A DNA stretch of 38,483 nt from Anaerolineae bacterium. Its GTDB lineage: Bacteria > Chloroflexota > Anaerolineae > B4-G1 > SLSP01. Numbering within the stretch: position 1 is the stretch's first letter; every line of letters begins with the position of its first letter. Below the pieces are notes generated by a model. It saw nothing but the letters and a program-made list of their open reading frames with translations, was not told where the DNA came from and ran no database searches. Both the position numbers and the translations under genes were made by a program. Where the stretch lies: assembly GCA_016931185.1 (NCBI GenBank), contig JAFGFI010000288.1, positions 1-38,483 on the forward strand. Reading direction: 5' to 3'. Shown in pieces: positions 16,318 to 24,195 of the stretch.

Positions 16318-17904
16318 ATGCACTTTACCTTTTTCACGACCCTGGCCTTTCTGGCTGTGGTGAGGATAACCCAACCCTTGCGATGGCGCGTTATCCGGGT
16401 TTGCCGTGGGATGCTTCGCGTTTCTATAATCGGTTTGACTGCTTTAACTACGTCGACTGCGCTTTTCAGTTTATCGGGCAATGCTGCTGCGCAAGGAATA
16501 GTGACGTGGGGGGAACCTTTCAACGTCTCAAGCTCCGAGACATTGTCGATTCATCCGGCTATCGTAGCTGACGCTTATGGCAATATTCATGTCTTCTGGT
16601 GTGAGTACATAGGCGAGCAGGATGCCGCGCTTGGTGCAGCTACAGATCGTCCGAACACGATCTTCTACCGTCGGTGGGATGGTCAGTTCTGGACACAACC
16701 ATTGGATATACTGGCTGTGCGCGATGATCAGTTGGCTGACTTCATTGCGGCGACGATCGACAACGAAAATCAACTACACCTTGTCTGGACTGGTCTGACC
16801 GATATATTTTACAGCACTGCGCCGGCAGCCGATGCTTCTGCTGTGCGTGCCTGGTCGACGCCGCAGGTGATCACGACTAACAGCGCTCGGACGGCCTACG
16901 AGTCCGATGTAGTGGTTGATACCCAGGGTACTGTTCACATTGTGTATGCCGTGGGCGGTTCTAATCCGGGGGTGCTTCACACCAGGTTATTGTCGGACAG
17001 CGCCTTCTGGACCCCGCCGGTTAGAATTGCCGGCGGTTTGCGTGACAATGAGGTGGCTTTCAAGGAAGTGCGGTTGGTGATCGATGCATTGGACCGACTT
17101 CATACAACCTGGAGCACGACGAACAATAACGCTTTCGGCCGGGCCGTCTACTATGCCGGCAGTAATGCGTTTGGAAAGGTCTGGTCCCCACCGGCCTTGC
17201 TCGCGGATGCTACCACCGACACCGGCTTTACCGGGTATCCCTACTTGCTTGCATACGGTCGGGACGATCTATTACTCATCCACGTGGATCAGGAAAACAA
17301 GGGACGCATTGAGCGCACTTCGACCGATGCCGGCAAGACGTGGAGCGAACCACGCTTTGTCCTACTCAACATGGAGGGGGTTAATGGATTCTGTATTCCC
17401 CTCCTTGATCATAGTGGAGGGCTACACTTGGTTATCAATCTGCGGCCGAGAGCGAATCAGCTCACGGGAATCTACTATGCTCCGCGTGAGGGCCTGGATT
17501 GGTCGCCTGTCGTCCCGGTAGGTGTAGATGAGTTTTGTTGTTCATCAGCGCACTACGCCGACGCGGTGATACGTATGGGCAACGAGATTCATGCTGTCTG
17601 GAGCCAGATAGGTAGTCGTGAGGTTTGGCACGTGCGGGGGACGATCAATGGGTTGGCCCCGCTTCCTGCACCAACAGCTTCCTCAGAGCCTGTGCCGCTT
17701 GGTACGGCGGCGCAGACACCGAATATATTGACAACTGTAACGATTGAACCGAGTTTCACACCTGAGGACGCAGTTCACATGCCACCCGAAGACGCAGCGA
17801 TCGCGTCTAACCAGACAGCTCCTTGGGTATCTATCGTTGTTGCTATCATCCCGGTCGTGCTTCTGGTATCCGGTGTTGTCATCTGGCAGGTGCGAAAACG
17901 ATGA
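16318..17904 (+). CDS. Secreted Asp-box/propeller-like protein with C-terminal membrane anchor
   Basis: A 528-residue exported protein, smaller paralogue of the one at 6519. An N-terminal hydrophobic stretch followed by a second (IIGLTALTTSTALFSL) and GNAAAQG resembles a Sec signal peptide. The ATG at 16411 would give a more compact signal than ATG 16318, and neither has a strong ribosome site. The body has repeated propeller blades (for example YRRWDGQFWTQPL and NQLHLVWTGL) and one clear Asp-box, STDAGKTW. A Pro/Thr linker leads to a final helix (WVSIVVAIIPVVLLVSGVVI) ending QVRKR. No catalytic sialidase set is seen. Its stop overlaps the ABC permease start (ATGA), so this surface protein is translationally linked to the exporter. 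Confidence 0.75.
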   Translation: MHFTFFTTLAFLAVVRITQPLRWRVIRVCRGMLRVSIIGLTALTTSTALFSLSGNAAAQGIVTWGEPFNVSSSETLSIHPAIVADAYGNIHVFWCEYIGEQDAALGAATDRPNTIFYRRWDGQFWTQPLDILAVRDDQLADFIAATIDNENQLHLVWTGLTDIFYSTAPAADASAVRAWSTPQVITTNSARTAYESDVVVDTQGTVHIVYAVGGSNPGVLHTRLLSDSAFWTPPVRIAGGLRDNEVAFKEVRLVIDALDRLHTTWSTTNNNAFGRAVYYAGSNAFGKVWSPPALLADATTDTGFTGYPYLLAYGRDDLLLIHVDQENKGRIERTSTDAGKTWSEPRFVLLNMEGVNGFCIPLLDHSGGLHLVINLRPRANQLTGIYYAPREGLDWSPVVPVGVDEFCCSSAHYADAVIRMGNEIHAVWSQIGSREVWHVRGTINGLAPLPAPTASSEPVPLGTAAQTPNILTTVTIEPSFTPEDAVHMPPEDAAIASNQTAPWVSIVVAIIPVVLLVSGVVIWQVRKR

Positions 17905-18680
17905 GGCGGCTTATCACGCTTTTCCGGTACCGCGACTTACTCTGGCTTTGGCTACTTCGTGAGGTGCGGGTACGCTATAAGCAGTCTCTACTGGGCATCG
18001 GTTGGGCGGTAGCGCAGCCGCTCGCCCTGACTGTCATTTTTACCCTTGTCTTCTCGCGGCTGGTGCCGGTTGATACTGGCAGCATCCCCTATCCACTCTT
18101 CTCGTATACCGCGCTCGTGCCGTGGACATTTTTCGCGACTTCCATGAATTTTGGTATAAACAGCCTGATCAATAACATGAACCTGGTGACCAAGATTTAC
18201 TTCCCGCGTGAGATTCTACCTTTGGCGAGCATTGGCGCGGCCTTCGTGGATTTCCTCGTCTCGGCGGTTATCCTGGCAGGGATGATGTTGCTTTATGGGA
18301 TACGACCAGGATGGATTGCCCTGTGGGTTGTGCCATTACTGATCCTCCAGATTGCTTTGACAATTGCTGTGGTTTTGCTCGGCTCAGCGGTTTTAGTATT
18401 CTTCAGGGATGTACGCTTTGTTGTCCCCTTGCTGGTTCAGATTTGGATGTATGCTACCCCCATTATTTACCCGGTGACCAGAGTGCCGGCGCAGTTCCAA
18501 ACGCTGTATTTTCTCAATCCGATGGCGGGGGTTATCGATGGCTACCGGCGGGTCTTATTAATGGGGGAATCTCCGTTGTCAAGCACTCTTATCCCAGGGG
18601 CAATTGTGACGCTAGGGTTGTTGATCATTGGCTATATCTTTTTCAAGCGTTCTGAACCTGTTTTTGCCGATCTAATATGA
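17901..18680 (+). CDS. wzm: ABC-2 type polysaccharide exporter permease (Wzm-like)
   Basis: Integral membrane subunit (259 aa, about six helices) of an ABC exporter for O-antigen, teichoic acid or capsule-type glycans. The N-terminus YRDLLWLWLLREVRVRYKQSLLGIGWAVAQP is the typical cytoplasmic amphipathic region plus first helix, and the ending FFKRSEPVFADLI is also family-typical. ATG 17901 overlaps the previous stop and its own stop overlaps the ATPase start, each by four bases, so permease and ATPase are co-translated. Further upstream in-frame starts exist but fall inside the preceding gene. Confidence 0.93.
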   Translation: MRRLITLFRYRDLLWLWLLREVRVRYKQSLLGIGWAVAQPLALTVIFTLVFSRLVPVDTGSIPYPLFSYTALVPWTFFATSMNFGINSLINNMNLVTKIYFPREILPLASIGAAFVDFLVSAVILAGMMLLYGIRPGWIALWVVPLLILQIALTIAVVLLGSAVLVFFRDVRFVVPLLVQIWMYATPIIYPVTRVPAQFQTLYFLNPMAGVIDGYRRVLLMGESPLSSTLIPGAIVTLGLLIIGYIFFKRSEPVFADLI

Positions 18681-19894
18681 GCAGTCTTCCTGTTGGCACG
18701 ATTGTGTTTGAGCAGGTGTCCAAGCGGTATCGTCTGGGCACGTTGGGTAATCTGCGTGGCACGGCGGCCGCGCTGGTGCGCCGCGCGGGTAGCAATGACG
18801 GTTCGCGTGATTTCTGGGCGCTGAAAGACGTGAGCTTTCGGGTGGAACCCGGAGATTCATTGGGCCTGATTGGCCCGAATGGCGCAGGCAAAACCACGAC
18901 ACTCAAGCTGCTTTCCAATATCACGCAGCCCACCACCGGCAGTATTGCGCTCAGTGGTCGTTTTTCCTCGTTGATTGAATTGGGGGCTGGTTTTCATCCC
19001 GAGCTGACCGGGCGTGAGAATATCTTCCTTAACGGTGCGATTTTGGGCCTTAGTCAGCGTGAAATTCAGCGCAAGTTGGACGAGATCATTGCTTTTTCCG
19101 AATTGGAGCGTTTCATTGACACACCGGTGAAGCGTTATTCTTCGGGGATGTACGTCCGTCTAGGATTTGCTGTGGCTGCACACGTGGAGCCGGATGTTCT
19201 TCTCGTCGATGAGGTACTCGCAGTGGGAGATTCCAGTTTCCGTCATCGCTGCATCAACCATATGCGCGCTCTACAACAAAATGGAACTACGGTTGTCTTT
19301 GTCTCGCATAACATGCACCTTGTTCGCAGTATGTGCAAGATGGCATTGCTGCTTATCGGTGGACAGATCCATTTCGAGGGCCTTACCCCGGCGGTGATTT
19401 CCGCTTACGAACGGTGGCTCACCGAGTCGCCGGCGACCGATAAGGCTCATGCTTCCGTGCAGGCTATTCACAGTGGATTGATGTTGAAGGCGATGGACGT
19501 CCTGCCGGTGGTCCCGCCGCCTTCACCTGGCCTTTTTGATAGCCGGCAGCCGGTCAAGCTGCAGATCCACTATCACGCCATTGAACCGCAACGCATTGGA
19601 CGGATTGATGTGCGGATTCTGCGCGACGATAGTATCCTGTGCTGCACGGCTGATTCCAGCCAGTCAGCGAACGGCGCGTTGGTTGATTTGGTTGGTGAGG
19701 GAGTCGTAGAGCTTGTGTACTCGCCGTTGCAACTTACTAGCGGAACGTACACTGCTGTGGCTCAAGTCACTGACGTCTCGGACAGCGTTGTCATTGCCTC
19801 GGTTCAATCCGCGCCGTTCAACGTCTATGCAGAAGGCGCAGCGCGCGACCGCGGTGTTTATGTTCCCGAAGTTACCTGGTGCAAGACTCCATAA
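18677..19894 (+). CDS. wzt: ABC exporter ATPase with C-terminal glycan-binding-like domain (Wzt-like)
   Basis: ATP-binding subunit (405 aa) that powers polysaccharide export with the permease encoded just upstream. Walker A is GPNGAGKTT (66-74), the signature is YSSGMYVRLGFAVA, Walker B is VLLVDEVLAVGD and the H-loop is VFVSHNM. Residues about 250-405 form an extra beta-rich domain. Wzt proteins of the O9a/O8 type use such a domain to recognise the modified non-reducing end of the finished glycan. By analogy, export here may depend on a terminal modification made by the locus, for example by an acyl-, pyruvyl- or amidotransferase. Confidence 0.93.
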   Translation: MSSLPVGTIVFEQVSKRYRLGTLGNLRGTAAALVRRAGSNDGSRDFWALKDVSFRVEPGDSLGLIGPNGAGKTTTLKLLSNITQPTTGSIALSGRFSSLIELGAGFHPELTGRENIFLNGAILGLSQREIQRKLDEIIAFSELERFIDTPVKRYSSGMYVRLGFAVAAHVEPDVLLVDEVLAVGDSSFRHRCINHMRALQQNGTTVVFVSHNMHLVRSMCKMALLLIGGQIHFEGLTPAVISAYERWLTESPATDKAHASVQAIHSGLMLKAMDVLPVVPPPSPGLFDSRQPVKLQIHYHAIEPQRIGRIDVRILRDDSILCCTADSSQSANGALVDLVGEGVVELVYSPLQLTSGTYTAVAQVTDVSDSVVIASVQSAPFNVYAEGAARDRGVYVPEVTWCKTP

Positions 19895-19966
19895 CAGGCG
19901 AGAAGATCGCGTCAATGAACACCGATCAGTTGGATGACATGGGTATTGGTTGAAAGGAGTTAAGGT

Positions 19967-21241
19967 ATGCGTATTGAGAGCCTGAGATCCGAAACCAAGG
20001 GGGATTGTGTTCGCATTGCAGCTACAGTCATTTGGGAAGACTGTGACCGTCCTCAGCAAACGGTTTATTACGAGACGGATAAGATATTTGCCCAAGACCT
20101 GACCTGTAACCCGCACGCGTTCCTTGTGGGATGTGTCATCCCTGCCCGGCGGCACGGAGAGCAAAGAGTGGCAATAGATGAGGCCGTGTGTCCTGAACTG
20201 GTCGAGGGGTTAGAAATTGCGATGCGCTGGCTTGACTCTTGGCAGGGCAAACCCCCGCGACCTGTGGTGATTGAGACCAGGAAAGGAATTCGTCTGCCGG
20301 CTCTACGGAGCCGGGAGTGGGCCGGCGCTTTTTTGTCCGGGGGGCTGGATTCGCTCGCGTTGTTAAGAGCAAACCGGAATAGATATTCCCCGGAACATCC
20401 GAGGTATATGCGCGATGGGTTAATCGTGCATGGTTTTGATATCGGTGGGCTTGCGACCCACGATACTGAGAGTGTCACTTTTCAGCGGGCCATGGCTGCT
20501 ATGACGCCCATTGCTGAGGATGCAAATCTCACACTCATTCCGGTGCATACCAATATCCGGCACCTGGACGATGATGTACATTTCTGGATCTATGAATTCC
20601 ACGGTGCAGCACTTGCTTCGGTCGCCCATGCCTTCTCCAAGCGATTCAGTTTGGCCTCAGTTGCGGCTGGCTGGGAGATACCGGACATTCAGGGCGGCTC
20701 ACATCCGATGCTCATCCCCAATTACAGCAGCACGGATCTCCGTATGCGTCTTGAAGGCTCGACGCTTTCAAGGTTGGCCAAGGCCAGGTTGATCTCGGAT
20801 TGGGACGTTGCGCTTCAGAACCTGCGGGTCTGCACACACAACCCGACTGGGCGGTTGAACTGCGGAACTTGCGAGAAGTGCATACGAACTATGACTGAAC
20901 TGGTTGCCGTAGGGAAGCTGTCGGAAACAGAGGCTTTTGGCGCCCAGGATGTGTCGGTTGAGTTACTCGAGACGATTAGGGTCACTCAGCCATACCTCGA
21001 CGCTTTTTACCATGAGCTGATCCAACCCCTTGCGGATCGAGGCCGGCGTGATCTGGTAGAGGTCATCGAACGCAAGCTGGCCGAGCACCAAAGGTACCTT
21101 GCATGGACGGATGAGAAGGATTGGAAGGGGATAGTTAAGCGATTCGACAGAAAATGGTTAGGCGGGCGTCTCTTTAAGGGCTATAGCACGGCGCACAGGG
21201 GATTCAGGAACCTTGCAGCATCTAGTAGCGGTAAAGATTGA
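19967..21241 (+). CDS. QueC-like PP-loop ATP pyrophosphatase with N-terminal extension
   Basis: A 424-residue protein with an ATP pyrophosphatase loop SGGLDS at 124-129. A zinc-binding cysteine cluster near residues 289-305 (Cys289, Cys299, Cys302, Cys305, in CGTCEKCIR) matches the layout of QueC, the enzyme that turns a carboxylate into an amide and nitrile in 7-deazaguanine synthesis. Residues 1-110 form an extension I do not recognise. No other queuosine gene is nearby, so a role in glycan or sugar-acid amidation is more likely than tRNA modification; this is inference. AAGGAG lies ahead of ATG 19967 and the gene follows a 72-base gap after wzt. A distant AsnB-like relative lacking the glutaminase domain is the alternative reading. 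Confidence 0.65.
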   Translation: MRIESLRSETKGDCVRIAATVIWEDCDRPQQTVYYETDKIFAQDLTCNPHAFLVGCVIPARRHGEQRVAIDEAVCPELVEGLEIAMRWLDSWQGKPPRPVVIETRKGIRLPALRSREWAGAFLSGGLDSLALLRANRNRYSPEHPRYMRDGLIVHGFDIGGLATHDTESVTFQRAMAAMTPIAEDANLTLIPVHTNIRHLDDDVHFWIYEFHGAALASVAHAFSKRFSLASVAAGWEIPDIQGGSHPMLIPNYSSTDLRMRLEGSTLSRLAKARLISDWDVALQNLRVCTHNPTGRLNCGTCEKCIRTMTELVAVGKLSETEAFGAQDVSVELLETIRVTQPYLDAFYHELIQPLADRGRRDLVEVIERKLAEHQRYLAWTDEKDWKGIVKRFDRKWLGGRLFKGYSTAHRGFRNLAASSSGKD

Positions 21242-21257
21242 CTGAGGGAACGTAAAC

Positions 21258-22925
21258 ATGCACATCGGCGCCATCGGGTGGTGGAATTATGATAACCAGG
21301 GTGATCTGGCTATGCTGGCGACCCTGCGCCAGGGGCTGGCGCCACATCATATCGTCCCCATCGACACTGGTTTTCTGGCCCACCCCGACACCATTTACCG
21401 GCTGAACAGACTTGACTATGTGATTTTGGGTGGCGGCACGCTGATCCCCGGTAAGCCTACCGCGCCATTCGATACTTTTGACTGCTGGGTGGACCAACTC
21501 GAGTGCCCACTTGGTGTGATGGGCCTCGGCGTTGATCCTTTTCCTGAGCGTTATTGGACGCCGATCGAAACCATGTTGGACCGGGCCGAGTTCTTCTACG
21601 TTCGGGACAGGATAAGCCGAACCCTATTGCACGATCACGCAAAAGTGATCGTCGCGCCTGACCTGACTTTTGCCTACCCTCTGCCAGTTTGCGAGGATCA
21701 CATTCGTGATGTCCGTGCCACCCCGGTTTGTGGGGTGAACTTGCGCCGATCCGTCAAATTTGATCCTACACCTTGGATGGAAGTGTTCCAGGGATTACCG
21801 GTGAAGGTTAGGGGTCTTTCGCTTTCCTCGTTGGGTATCTTCGGTGAAGATGTGCTGCTTGAGCAGTTGGACCCAGGTAGTCCTGGACGCTTCGATGCCG
21901 CGTTGTACCGGCAGCTTGATCTTATGATCGGTACTGCATTCCACTCGGTCCTCTTTGCCGTGCAAACGGGTGTGCCGGTTATCGCCATAGGTTATGCGCC
22001 AAAAGTGCGTAATTTTATGGAGGACGTTGGGCTGGCGCGCTATCTGCTGGCGTCTGATGAGTATAACAAGTTACCCGCATTGGTGCATGAAGTGTTGGAG
22101 AACCAATCGGCCATCAGAGATGCGTTGTATGCAATCCGTGGCAGACTCCATAAGGAAGCGCGGCAGAACATCGCCAGTGTTAGGGAGCATATCGAACAGA
22201 ATGGCCCACGGCAACAAAGAACTGGACCTAAGGTTACGATTGCGATCATAGGCATGGGGAACGTCGAGAAAGATCAGCGGACTTTGGCTTCATGTGCATC
22301 GCAGACGTATGAAAACATAGAAGTGCTGTCTGTCAGCACCAATCCTCGGGCAAACACCAATGCTCGGCTTCGGCAGGCGCTGGCACAGTCTTCCGGTGAG
22401 TATTTGACCTGGATCGAGAGTGGTGATTGGCTTGCCGATGATGCCATGGATTGCATGATTAGCCGTCTGGAGCAGGAGCCATCCTGGGATGTGCTCTATG
22501 CTGACTACTATGCTATGAGCGCGGTGAACTTGCCCATCGGTTATCATACGGTTTCTGAACCCGACAGGTTGTTTCGCCGCGATGTCGTCGGGCCGTGCTT
22601 TCTGATGCGCAGGAAGCTGTTATCGACGTTGGAGCAGCTTGTCGAGGATATATCAATGGTCGGCTATGCGCTATGGCTGTGCGCCAGGCCCTACAGTGTT
22701 CTGCACTCTCTGCACGCACCGCTCTTTTATTCTGCGCGGTCGATCAAGTCACAGGGAGTTGTGGCGCAGGAGCGGCAAGTTCGTCGCTGTTGGCGGCGGA
22801 CGCGGTCGGTGTGGGTCAGGTTTTTGTGGGGGATAATCGATACGGATCTTTTTGAGCGACTGGTTGTGCAACCCCTTGCACGTTTACGTGATCTGTTAAG
22901 GAGGAGATATGTCCAGCGCCATTGA
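21258..22925 (+). CDS. Polysaccharide pyruvyltransferase fused to a degenerate family 2 glycosyltransferase domain
   Basis: Bifunctional-looking protein of 555 aa. Residues 1 to about 310 resemble the pyruvyltransferase family (CsaB/WcaK-like): IGAIGWWNYDNQGDLAML at the start, then DYVILGGGTLIPG, and GTAFHSVLFAVQTGVPVIAIGY near the end of the domain. Residues about 323-555 have a GT2 fold (KVTIAIIGMGNVEKDQRTLASC, then GEYLTWIESGDWL), but the usual metal-binding DxD region reads ESGD. The GT part may be weakened or bind another ligand. It would add a pyruvate ketal from phosphoenolpyruvate to a glycan. It begins 16 bases after the preceding gene, and its end overlaps the next GT2 gene by 17 bases. 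Confidence 0.82.
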   Translation: MHIGAIGWWNYDNQGDLAMLATLRQGLAPHHIVPIDTGFLAHPDTIYRLNRLDYVILGGGTLIPGKPTAPFDTFDCWVDQLECPLGVMGLGVDPFPERYWTPIETMLDRAEFFYVRDRISRTLLHDHAKVIVAPDLTFAYPLPVCEDHIRDVRATPVCGVNLRRSVKFDPTPWMEVFQGLPVKVRGLSLSSLGIFGEDVLLEQLDPGSPGRFDAALYRQLDLMIGTAFHSVLFAVQTGVPVIAIGYAPKVRNFMEDVGLARYLLASDEYNKLPALVHEVLENQSAIRDALYAIRGRLHKEARQNIASVREHIEQNGPRQQRTGPKVTIAIIGMGNVEKDQRTLASCASQTYENIEVLSVSTNPRANTNARLRQALAQSSGEYLTWIESGDWLADDAMDCMISRLEQEPSWDVLYADYYAMSAVNLPIGYHTVSEPDRLFRRDVVGPCFLMRRKLLSTLEQLVEDISMVGYALWLCARPYSVLHSLHAPLFYSARSIKSQGVVAQERQVRRCWRRTRSVWVRFLWGIIDTDLFERLVVQPLARLRDLLRRRYVQRH

Positions 22926-24195
22926 GCAGCCGGTGCCTAGAGTCAGCGTTATCACGCCCACTTACAACCGGGCAACTTATTTGCAAGCGGCTCTTGCCAG
23001 TATTTTAGCTCAATCGTTAGCGCCCTGGGAAATCATCATCATAGATGATGGTTCTACCGATAATACTATCCAAATCATTCGGGATGCGCCAGGGCCGATA
23101 CGCCTTTTTCAACAGGCACACCAGGGGGTTGTCGCAGCGCGTAATTTAGGTTTGGAGAAATCCTCTGGCGATTTGATTGCGTGGCTAGACTCGGATGACC
23201 TGTGGGAGCCGGATTTTTTGGCGACTGTGGTGCCGCTGCTGGCGAAAGATGGTATGCTCGACGGTGTTTATACCGGCTTCACGATGATTGATGCCGGTGG
23301 TGCAAAGTTAAGAACATCTGTGCGCGTCGAGCCACCTGACCAGCTTTATGAGATGTTGACGCAGGGTTGTTTTATTCTGACCTCATCCTTTGTCGCCAGA
23401 AAACGCTGTTATGATGATGTAGGCGGCTTTGATCCGCAATTTCGCATCGCGGAAGACGCTGACATGTTTCTAAGATTGGCCAGGCAATTCCGTATCGTGG
23501 GGGTGCCCCAACCGCTTGTACGTTACCGTGTCCATGCCACCAATACTATGGCAAATGCGGATGCCTTTCGTGAGGCGCGACTCAGATTCGCTCATAAACA
23601 ATGTGGCGAGGACCTCGATAGTGGGAGCAATCTTTCGAATGCAGCCAGGGTGGCCTACGGTCATGCATTTCGAGCCATTGCCCTTAAGTATATTGAGGGT
23701 GGACAACAAACAGAAGGATGGTCATTTATGAATAGAGCGGCGGCGTTGTCTCCTCCCATCTTGAGCGAACTAAGGACCTTCTATGAGTTGGCATGTGGCG
23801 ACCAGTCGCGGGGACACCGTGGTGATGCGAAGCAGCTTGACATCAAGCGGATTGCGGTAGAGATGCTGCAGTGGCTCGATCAACTCTTTGCGAAGGGGGA
23901 GGCGGACTTGCTGGCATTGCGCGGAGTGGCGTTTGGCAACGCTTACCTGGCATTGGGCATGCTCAGTGACCAGGCTGAGTGCTGGCGCGATGCCCGGAGT
24001 TACCTGTTCCGTGCTCTTGGAGCAAACCCCCGGCTGGTCACGGTATCCGGAGTGCTCCGACGACTGTTGAAGGTTACGTTTCTTACCCCCAGATTTGCGG
24101 CCGTTGTCAGGTCGTATAGGCGTGCCAGACAGGCACCTCAGATGGAAGTCAATCAACCACCCGATAGTGTGGAGGTGTACCATCATGGCGGCTAA
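22909..24195 (+). CDS. Family 2 glycosyltransferase
   Basis: GT-A fold glycosyltransferase of 428 aa. The N-terminal catalytic domain contains SVITPTYNRATYL, the nucleotide-binding IIDDGST (Asp46, Asp47) and the metal-binding DSDD (94-97). GGFDPQFRIAEDADMFLRL holds the acidic ED catalytic region. Residues about 230-400 form a helical C-terminal extension of unknown role. AAGGAGGAGAT lies directly upstream of ATG 22909, inside the end of the preceding gene. Donor and acceptor sugars cannot be inferred. Confidence 0.92.
   Translation: MSSAIEQPVPRVSVITPTYNRATYLQAALASILAQSLAPWEIIIIDDGSTDNTIQIIRDAPGPIRLFQQAHQGVVAARNLGLEKSSGDLIAWLDSDDLWEPDFLATVVPLLAKDGMLDGVYTGFTMIDAGGAKLRTSVRVEPPDQLYEMLTQGCFILTSSFVARKRCYDDVGGFDPQFRIAEDADMFLRLARQFRIVGVPQPLVRYRVHATNTMANADAFREARLRFAHKQCGEDLDSGSNLSNAARVAYGHAFRAIALKYIEGGQQTEGWSFMNRAAALSPPILSELRTFYELACGDQSRGHRGDAKQLDIKRIAVEMLQWLDQLFAKGEADLLALRGVAFGNAYLALGMLSDQAECWRDARSYLFRALGANPRLVTVSGVLRRLLKVTFLTPRFAAVVRSYRRARQAPQMEVNQPPDSVEVYHHGG

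Noticed and set aside
18005..18014. GGCGGTAGCG, resembling the RfaH ops recruitment element
   Set aside because: It lies inside the ABC permease coding region, encoding the conserved WAVAQP stretch, and not in an operon leader; a ten-base match in such a codon context is likely chance.
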